From positions 1 through 10,865 of the forward strand of contig CAZOPS010000024.1 of the NCBI GenBank assembly GCA_964581885.1: DNA of 10,865 nucleotides. The letters are read 5' to 3'. The stretch's first letter is position 1. The number at the start of each line of letters is the position of its first letter. A program made the translations under genes and the position numbers. Under the pieces are notes generated by a model, which searched no databases, had not been told where the DNA came from, and was given only the letters and a program-made list of their open reading frames with translations. This stretch comes from JAYEID01 sp964581885 (lineage in GTDB: Bacteria > Patescibacteriota > WWE3 > JAUXAW01 > JAYEID01). Shown one piece after another: positions 5,008 to 10,865 of this stretch.

Positions 5008-7185
5008 CTATCCAGAAGCTTCTTTCTTTGGGTTTTTCCACGAAGCAAACTCACAATCAGGATACCTCGAACAGCCATAAAATGTTCTTCCCTTTCTTGT
5101 CTTCTTCACAACAACTTCTCCCTCCCCACACTCCGGACATTTCATACCAATTTTATCCAAATAATTCTTGGTAAACTTGCACTCCGGGTAATTAGAACAA
5201 GATATAAACTTGCCATACTTCCCCTCTCGAAGTTCCAACTCACCACCACACTTAGGACACTTCCCCTCCAGCTGCTCCTCATCCACTTCATCAGGTACAC
5301 CATCTTCGTCCACATCAGAAAAAGGGCGAGCATAGTCGCACTCCGGAAAGCCGCTACAAGAAAGGAACTTACCGTATTTACCTAGTTTAACAACCAAAGG
5401 CTTACCGCACTCAGGACATTTTTCTTCTGTCTTCTCCAAAACTGTAACCTCAGATCTATCAATCTCTTCCAGCTTCTTCTCCAGCCGTTCCGAAAAAGGT
5501 TTCCAAAACTCTCCTACTACTTTTTTCCAATCAACATCACCGCCTGCTACTTTATCGAGGTCTCCTTCCATCTCCGCTGTAAAGTCAATATCAACAATAG
5601 TAGGGAAATGTTCCACTAACAAGTCAGTTACCACTTTTCCAATATCGGTAGGAATAAAATACCTGCTCTCTTTTTGAACATACTCCCTCTTTTGAATAGT
5701 AGAAATAATGGGAGCATAAGTAGAAGGACGGCCAATACCATACTCCTTTAGTTCCTTAATCAATGCTGCTTCTGAATACCGGGGTGGGGGTGAGGTCTCA
5801 TGTTCTTTTTCCTTTAACTCCTTCATATTCAAAGCCTCTCCTTCTTCTAAAACGGGTACCTCGCTTTCCTTGGTCCGCTCTCTTATCTTTGGACGTATCT
5901 TCAACCAACCATCAAATTTAAGGATTCTACCTACACCACGAAAGAGCAAACCGTCATCTCCCACAGCATCAATTGTAGTCCTAGAAAAAATAGCGGGTTT
6001 CATTTGGGAAGCAATACTCTGCCGCCAGATCAAGTTATATAACTCAAATTCATCCTGACCAAGCTTCCTCACCACACCGGGTTTTACTGTTACATCTGTA
6101 GGCCTAATAGCTTCATGCGCCTCTTGAGCAGTCTTGGACTTGGTTTGATAACGAACCGGAGATTCTGGCAAATATTCCTCACCCAAATTATTTTTCACAA
6201 AAAGGCGGCTAGCCTTTATAGCACTTTCCGACAGGAACTCAGAATCTGTCCGATGGTAGGTAATAAAACCCTCCTCATAAAGACGCTGTGCAACTTGCAT
6301 TGTCTTAGAAGAAGAAAAACCCAAGGAAGCTGCCGAGGCCTGCAAAGAAGATGTAGCTAGAGGGGGATAAGGCTTTCTCTGTATATCTTTTGACTTTACG
6401 CTTGCTACTGAAAAGCTACTCCTATCTACCGCTTCCCTCACAGCCTTTAAGCGCTTTTCTGTATCTACAGTTGTCTTTTTTACCTGGTATTTACCGGCAA
6501 AAAGATTTATTTCCTCTCGCTCCTCAATACTCTCACCATCAACCTCCTTCAATTCCCCCCAAAACTCTCTATCACCGCCGCCCGCAAACAATCCTTCCAA
6601 ACTCCAATACTTGGTTGACTGAAAAGCCTCTCTCTCATTTTCACGCTCCACAACAAACCTAACTGCAACGGACTGGACACGGCCAGCAGAAAGACCGCCC
6701 CGAACCTTTTTCCAGAGTAGAGGAGATAGCTTATAACCCACCAACCGGTCCAAAACTCTCCGTGCCTTTTGAGCATCGACCAAAGCAAAGTCGAGCCCTC
6801 GCGGCTCTTCAAAAGAAGCTTTAATAGCAGATTCTGTTATTTCATGGAAAACAACTCTCTTAAAATCCTGAACATCTTTCCCAACCGGTGTGCTCAATAC
6901 CTCTGCTAAATGGTATGCAATAGCCTCACCCTCTCGATCCAAGTCAGTTGCAAGCCAAACCTCATCAGCCTTACTAGCAGCTTTCTTCAACTGATCAATA
7001 ACCTTCTTCTTTCCTTTCACTACCACATATTTTGGCTCAAAATCATCCTCCACCTCCACCCCAAGCTCCGATTTGGGTAAATCCTTAATATGTCCACGGG
7101 AGGATTCTACTTCAAAACTGTCTCCTAAATATTTTGAAATTGTCCTTGCTTTTGTTGGCGACTCAACAACAACTAAATTTTTCAT
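5008..7185 (-). CDS. topA: DNA topoisomerase I (type IA)
   Basis: Relaxes negatively supercoiled DNA by cutting and passing one strand. The ATG at 7185 gives 725 aa beginning MKNLVVVESPTKAR, the standard family start; the frame is open 16 codons further upstream, but that part overlaps dprA. In 725-aa numbering, the Toprim acidic residues are E8 in VVESPTKA and the DLDREGE triad near 81-87. The catalytic Tyr is Y310 in GFITYHRTDS, where most relatives have Met in place of His. SAGRVQSVAVR near 166-176 and EYGIGRPSTYA near 481-491 are conserved core motifs. Three C4 zinc ribbons close the protein, beginning near 590, 643 and 683, each with CPxCG followed by C-x(4)-PxC. The gene starts 4 bases after the dprA stop, implying translational coupling. 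It ends in TAG. Confidence 0.97.
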   Translation of the reverse strand: MKNLVVVESPTKARTISKYLGDSFEVESSRGHIKDLPKSELGVEVEDDFEPKYVVVKGKKKVIDQLKKAASKADEVWLATDLDREGEAIAYHLAEVLSTPVGKDVQDFKRVVFHEITESAIKASFEEPRGLDFALVDAQKARRVLDRLVGYKLSPLLWKKVRGGLSAGRVQSVAVRFVVERENEREAFQSTKYWSLEGLFAGGGDREFWGELKEVDGESIEEREEINLFAGKYQVKKTTVDTEKRLKAVREAVDRSSFSVASVKSKDIQRKPYPPLATSSLQASAASLGFSSSKTMQVAQRLYEEGFITYHRTDSEFLSESAIKASRLFVKNNLGEEYLPESPVRYQTKSKTAQEAHEAIRPTDVTVKPGVVRKLGQDEFELYNLIWRQSIASQMKPAIFSRTTIDAVGDDGLLFRGVGRILKFDGWLKIRPKIRERTKESEVPVLEEGEALNMKELKEKEHETSPPPRYSEAALIKELKEYGIGRPSTYAPIISTIQKREYVQKESRYFIPTDIGKVVTDLLVEHFPTIVDIDFTAEMEGDLDKVAGGDVDWKKVVGEFWKPFSERLEKKLEEIDRSEVTVLEKTEEKCPECGKPLVVKLGKYGKFLSCSGFPECDYARPFSDVDEDGVPDEVDEEQLEGKCPKCGGELELREGKYGKFISCSNYPECKFTKNYLDKIGMKCPECGEGEVVVKKTRKGRTFYGCSRYPDCEFASWKNPKKEASG

Positions 7186-7189
7186 GGCT

Positions 7190-8296
7190 TCAATCTGACG
7201 ATCTTGCCCACTTACCCCCACCACAGTCCACAACCATACCGCGAAGTTCCATTTTTGACAAGGTTGATAATACCACAGAAACAGGCAATCCCGAAGCCCG
7301 AACTATTTTATCAACGTGTCTTCCGCTTCCCCCCAAAACATCAAACACTATTTTTTCATTTTCCCCTTTCGGCAACTCTGTTCTAGCCTTCACTTGTTTC
7401 TTTTCCACACTTGCTCCAAGATCGGAAAGCAGTTCCTCACAGCCGACCACAGGAGTTGCGCCATCCATAATCAACCGGTTGGTTCCACCGCTACAGGAGC
7501 TAAACAAAGAACCAGGTACTGCATACACTGTCCGCCCTTGTTCCGCTGCACACGAAGCTGTTATCAGTGCACCACTTTTCTTTGGCGCCTCCGTTACCAG
7601 CACAGCTAAACCTAGCCCTGAAATTATACGGTTTCGCGCTGGAAAATTACCAGCGGTGGGAGGAAAACCAAGAGGAAACTCAGAAACAACTGCACCCCTA
7701 TCTCCATCAACTATCCTCTGCGCTAGCTCCCTGTTTCCAGCAGGATATACTCTATCTACACCGCAACCCAACACTGCAACTGTACGCCCTGAATTATTCA
7801 AAGCAGTCCGGTGCGCAGTAGAATCTATTCCGTAAGCCAAACCAGAAACAATAGTAAAGCCCCTGTCTGAAAGAGCTTTAACTAAATACTTAGTTACACG
7901 AACCCCGTAATTACTACACTTTCTTGTACCAACCACACTAAGTGCCAATGAATCTTCCTCATGCAACTTACCTCTCACGTACAACAGAAAGGGCGAGCTG
8001 GGTATATTTTTCAACCGGTAAGGGTATTCTTTATCAACAATCCTAACTAGCGAAACACCCAATCTCCGAATCTTTTCCAGCTCTTTCTCCAAAGAAACCT
8101 CCCCTCGCGTTTGTTCCAGCGAATTTGCAAGACTCTGAGAAACTCCTAAAGAGAGTAATTCCCGACCAGGTAAATTCCAGATTCTTTCAGCCGATCCATA
8201 CCTGTCATACAGCTTAGAAAAGCTTTTTGGTCCCAATCCCCGAACCATACTCAGCCCTACCCAGTATTTTAACTCAGATGTATCAGCAGCGATCAC
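7190..8296 (-). CDS. dprA: DNA-processing protein A
   Basis: DprA protects incoming single-stranded DNA during natural transformation and loads RecA on it. The 368-aa protein has an N-terminal helical region with a helix-hairpin-helix-like GLGPKSFSKL (20-29). The Rossmann-like core runs about 85-290 and includes VVGTRKCSNYG (121-131), IVSGLAYGIDSTAH (149-162), VAVLGCGVDRVYP (173-185), FPARNRIISGL (218-228) and SGALITA (241-247). A small winged-helix domain lies at about 312-366. The start is a GTG 8 bases after the mrdA stop; no in-frame Met fits the family start better. It ends in TGA. dprA next to topA is a common bacterial arrangement. Its presence suggests the cell can take up and integrate DNA, though no ComEC or pilus gene is visible here. 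Confidence 0.97.
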   Translation of the reverse strand: MIAADTSELKYWVGLSMVRGLGPKSFSKLYDRYGSAERIWNLPGRELLSLGVSQSLANSLEQTRGEVSLEKELEKIRRLGVSLVRIVDKEYPYRLKNIPSSPFLLYVRGKLHEEDSLALSVVGTRKCSNYGVRVTKYLVKALSDRGFTIVSGLAYGIDSTAHRTALNNSGRTVAVLGCGVDRVYPAGNRELAQRIVDGDRGAVVSEFPLGFPPTAGNFPARNRIISGLGLAVLVTEAPKKSGALITASCAAEQGRTVYAVPGSLFSSCSGGTNRLIMDGATPVVGCEELLSDLGASVEKKQVKARTELPKGENEKIVFDVLGGSGRHVDKIVRASGLPVSVVLSTLSKMELRGMVVDCGGGKWARSSD

Positions 8297-8304
8297 TTTT
8301 AAAT

Positions 8305-10242
8305 TTAACGATTACTAAAATACCAATCAAGAATTTTACGTGCTACAGGAGCTGCATGGTGAGACCCAGAGCCTCCATTCTCCAAAAAAACTGTTAACAC
8401 TATCTCCGCATCTTCCGCAGGGCCATAAACAAAAAACCAGGCATGTGTCTCATCTCCTCGACCCGTTTCTGCAGTTCCTGTCTTTCCCCCTACTTCAACT
8501 GGAAAATCAAAAAATGGATAGGCAGTACCTCCTGGCTGACAAGCTGCACGCATACCCTCGCGGACCTTTGCCAAAGACTCTGGTGGAGCTAAATTTTCCC
8601 GCAACACACGGTAACTACTTGAACCTCTTAAAAAAGTGGGGCGGTACAGCGTTCCACCATTAACAATAGCGGAAAGTGCGTTTGTGATCTGCAATGGAGT
8701 AACTAACAAATCTCCTTGTCCGATAGAAAAGTGATAAGTATTGCCCAAGTACCATTTCTCACCCTTAACATCTTCCTTCCACTTTGGATTAGGTACTAGC
8801 CCTGTAGCTTCCCAAGGAAAGTCCAAACCCAACTGATTTCCTAATCCGAAGTTTTGCGCCCAACCAGAAATAAGATCCGGCCCCAATCCCCTAAAGCCGC
8901 CATAACCTCCTCCAACAGTATAAAAATAAATATCACAAGACTTGGCAATAGCATCAACTAGATCAACTGGACCGTGTCCACTTAAATCCCAATCTCTATA
9001 AACAAAAGATCCTACACTTATAGCACCTTTACAATTAACAATCTCTGTGGCTCCCACTACACCCTCCTCCAAAGCAGCTGTTGCGACAATTGGCTTAAAA
9101 ATTGAACCCGGAGGGTATGCACCAGAAATAGCTCGGTCAAATAGCGGCTTCCTTGCATCTGTTTCCCATTTACGGTACAAGTCAGGATCAACCCCCAAAA
9201 CAAACTGGTTTGGGTCATAACTGGGAAACGATACTAGAGAAAGAATTTCACCGCTACCCGGATCTAGCGCCACCACTGCCCCTCCCGTAGCACCCGAATC
9301 CTCGATACCCTTTTTCAACTCGGCATAAACCCTACTTTGAAGCTCTTTGTCCAAGCTTGTTCTGAGAACTTGGCCCGCCTCCGCCTCTTTTCTAGCTTTC
9401 TCAGTAACTGTTTCCCCCCACACATCAACCTCCAAAACCCGCTCTCCTGAATGACCTCGAAGTAACAAATCAAACTCCCTTTCCAGCCCAGACTTCCCCA
9501 CTCGAGCACCCATCTCCAAATTAGAAAACAATTGCAGATCCTCTAAAGAAGCTTCACTAGTAAACCCCAAAACGTGGGCAAACTCTTCCCCAAAAAAATA
9601 ATGGCGCAACGGCACTACTTCTGTACTAAGAAAAGGCAAAGGAAACTCCATCTCCACCTCCATAATCTGTTCTCTATCAAGGCCAGTAGCCAGCACTACT
9701 GGGGAGCCATCCGTACTCTGCTCCAACTTGCTTTTTAGGTTATCCGAAGAAACATCAACAATAGATGCTAATTCATCAATAAAATTGCCGTCCTTTACAA
9801 AATTTTCAAAATTCAAAAAATATGAATCCTTAGAGGCAACTGGAGGATCCCACACAAGACTAAACCCAGGCCTATTCTCAACCAACGGTTCTCCGTAACG
9901 ATCATAAATAATCCCTCGGGGGGCGCGAATAATTTGTCTTCGATAGTGGTTACTATCACTTAACCTCCGATTTTTTGCCCCAAAAACAACTTGCAAATGA
10001 AACAGCTTCCCAAACAAAACCAAAAAAACTAATAGCATAACCAAAAACAAAAACCCTCCCCGCACAGATGGCCAATCAAACCCTGTCCACAGACCCGAAG
10101 GAGAGCCTCCCTCTCGAGGTTCCGGTGCCATTCCATGTAACCAAGAAAAAGCATTCGTCAAAGACACTTTTTTCCGGCTTTTCCTCCCCGTGCCGAGCGA
10201 GGATGAAATTATGTTTTCTCCCCAAATATCTCTCAGATTCAT
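8305..10242 (-). CDS. mrdA: Penicillin-binding protein 2, class B transpeptidase
   Basis: Cross-links peptidoglycan during cell elongation, with the Rod complex (RodA, MreBCD). The ATG at 10242 gives 645 aa. A TTG at 10251 (overlapping the mreD TGA) would add three residues. In 645-aa numbering, the layout is a long cytoplasmic N-terminus (about 60 residues), one membrane helix near 64-87, the dimerisation region with APRGIIYDRYGEPL near 107-120, then the transpeptidase. All three active-site motifs are intact: SIFK with catalytic S380 and K383 in PPGSIFKP, SCD at 435-437 (the SxD form typical of PBP2), and KTGTAETG from 587. The E. coli protein has a much shorter cytoplasmic tail. Translation is probably coupled to mreD. 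No rodA lies in the window. Confidence 0.95.
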   Translation of the reverse strand: MNLRDIWGENIISSSLGTGRKSRKKVSLTNAFSWLHGMAPEPREGGSPSGLWTGFDWPSVRGGFLFLVMLLVFLVLFGKLFHLQVVFGAKNRRLSDSNHYRRQIIRAPRGIIYDRYGEPLVENRPGFSLVWDPPVASKDSYFLNFENFVKDGNFIDELASIVDVSSDNLKSKLEQSTDGSPVVLATGLDREQIMEVEMEFPLPFLSTEVVPLRHYFFGEEFAHVLGFTSEASLEDLQLFSNLEMGARVGKSGLEREFDLLLRGHSGERVLEVDVWGETVTEKARKEAEAGQVLRTSLDKELQSRVYAELKKGIEDSGATGGAVVALDPGSGEILSLVSFPSYDPNQFVLGVDPDLYRKWETDARKPLFDRAISGAYPPGSIFKPIVATAALEEGVVGATEIVNCKGAISVGSFVYRDWDLSGHGPVDLVDAIAKSCDIYFYTVGGGYGGFRGLGPDLISGWAQNFGLGNQLGLDFPWEATGLVPNPKWKEDVKGEKWYLGNTYHFSIGQGDLLVTPLQITNALSAIVNGGTLYRPTFLRGSSSYRVLRENLAPPESLAKVREGMRAACQPGGTAYPFFDFPVEVGGKTGTAETGRGDETHAWFFVYGPAEDAEIVLTVFLENGGSGSHHAAPVARKILDWYFSNR

Positions 10243-10247
10243 AAAAA

Positions 10248-10733
10248 TCAAAGATACCGATAAAAATCCAATTGTTTCTCATTATCCAATACTGCCGTTT
10301 TCAATATGGGCAAAAAGACACCAACAAAGAGGATGCTTAAAACCAAATCTCCAAAAGCCCCCACTAAATAAACCCACGAAAACTGGAAAGAACCAAAGAC
10401 AAACCTGAATATCAAAGATGTTACAAAAGACGTAAGAGCAAAGAGAAAAAGATTAAAACCCACAGTTCTATAAAAGCGAATCAAACCCCAACAAAAAACA
10501 AGAAAGCAAAGACTTGTCAACCCCATAGGTCTTAAAACCATTAAGTCCAAAAGAAGCCCCCCCACAAACGCTGCCCAGAAAGATTCTACCCCCCATCCTT
10601 TAGAAGCAAGCACTATACAAAGAGAAAACACCAAACTCGGAGCAGGGTACTTCCCAAACACCACTGGAAAAATGCCAACATCTACTAGCGAAAAGACGAA
10701 AACTAAAGCTAAAAATTTGTATATTCTCTTCAT
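10248..10733 (-). CDS. mreD: Rod shape-determining protein MreD
   Basis: A small multi-pass membrane protein of the elongation (Rod) complex. From the ATG at 10733 it is 161 aa, the usual family size. A TTG at 10754 is also in frame but lies in the heptamer array, and AAAGGG precedes the ATG by 3 bases. About five to six hydrophobic segments fill nearly the whole length. The family signature is the GGLLLDLMVLRPMGLTSL region (58-75 in 161-aa numbering), like the GLLLDL...PLG stretch of MreD. The C-terminus is short and charged. Identity also rests on position, directly before PBP2 as in mreBCD-mrdA clusters. mreC and mreB are not visible upstream; the inverted-repeat arm lies there instead. 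It ends in TGA, which shows that UGA is a stop in this genome. Confidence 0.85.
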   Translation of the reverse strand: MKRIYKFLALVFVFSLVDVGIFPVVFGKYPAPSLVFSLCIVLASKGWGVESFWAAFVGGLLLDLMVLRPMGLTSLCFLVFCWGLIRFYRTVGFNLFLFALTSFVTSLIFRFVFGSFQFSWVYLVGAFGDLVLSILFVGVFLPILKTAVLDNEKQLDFYRYL

Positions 10734-10745
10734 CTGCCCTTTAGT

Positions 10746-10794
10746 GATTAGCAACTAGTAATTAGTAATTAGTAATTAGCAATTAGCAACTAGT
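10746..10794 (-). repeat. Heptamer tandem array, seven copies, upstream of mreD
   Basis: On the plus strand the units are GATTAGC, AACTAGT, AATTAGT, AATTAGT, AATTAGC, AATTAGC and AACTAGT, the exact reverse-complement family of the left RCTARTT array. It starts 12 bases upstream of the chosen mreD start, so any mreD promoter must lie in or beyond it. I see no convincing -35/-10 pair in it. Confidence 0.9.
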
Positions 10795-10836
10795 AAAATG
10801 TTATGCGTTGCGCGGTAAGAACAGCCGTCACTCTGG
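10781..10836 (-). repeat. Right arm of long inverted repeat
   Basis: Reverse complement of 204-258 with one substitution and one extra T in a T run, so 54 of 56 aligned columns are identical. Outside the arm (10837-10865) the sequence differs from that outside the left arm and contains TATCG-TGA-CGATA (10850-10862), a 5-bp palindrome. CGTCAC at 10826-10831 can also pair with GTGACG at 10853-10858. Confidence 0.93.
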
Positions 10837-10865
10837 AGGAGCGATTCTTATCGTGACGATAGAGT

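Noticed and set aside
7134..7835. Plus-strand 233-aa ORF
   Set aside because: It is antisense to dprA and the start of topA, both with full family motifs. Its composition is that of a shadow frame and no motif is recognisable.
7190..10250. Alternative genetic code with UGA read as glycine
   Set aside because: dprA and mreD both end naturally in UGA at the expected family length, and no in-frame UGA occurs in the conserved genes.
204..10836. Composite transposon or integrated element
   Set aside because: No transposase, integrase or target-site duplication is visible, and the enclosed genes are core housekeeping genes with matching base composition.

Overview
The window carries eight complete protein-coding genes, all on the minus strand, in a tightly packed block (about 457 to 10733). 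Repeat-rich, gene-poor DNA lies at both ends. Reading along the minus strand from right to left the order is mreD, mrdA (PBP2), dprA, topA, rpsB, tsf, an rseP-type M50 protease and proS. Several traits point to a reduced bacterial genome, most likely Candidate Phyla Radiation / Patescibacteria, possibly a Microgenomates or Katanobacteria-like lineage. These traits are a very short EF-Ts (154 aa), an rpsB-tsf-rseP-proS run without the usual pyrH, frr, uppS, cdsA and dxr, almost no Shine-Dalgarno sequences before the main genes, and small AT-rich spacers filled with simple repeats. UGA is used as a stop (mreD, dprA), so a UGA=Gly code is not supported. The phylum assignment is inference from layout and protein features, not from a phylogeny.

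Right part (10733 to 5008, minus strand): mreD overlaps or nearly abuts mrdA, mrdA is followed by dprA after a few bases, and topA starts 4 bases after the dprA stop. This looks like one transcription unit linking cell elongation (MreD, PBP2) with DNA uptake/recombination (DprA) and DNA relaxation (TopA).

Middle and left part (4785 to 457, minus strand): after a 222-base spacer with a candidate promoter, a short nonamer repeat and a strong stem-loop, come rpsB and tsf (translation), then a site-2 protease and prolyl-tRNA synthetase. S2 carries an unusual C-terminal acidic linker plus a helix-hairpin-helix-like domain.

Ends: the most unusual DNA is non-coding or nearly so. Bases 1 to 153 hold five small hairpins with different stem sequences that all stay perfectly paired. 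They share a C(A/G)GA loop and a following GAAATT or GAAAAT. Next comes a 55-base sequence (204-258) that reappears inverted at 10781-10836, so the whole gene block sits between inward-facing inverted repeats. Each arm runs straight into an array of a 7-base repeat, RCTARTT. A possible 40-codon ORF with a good AGGAG site starts inside the fifth hairpin and reads through the left arm. No rRNA, tRNA, CRISPR array, transposase or phage gene was found.
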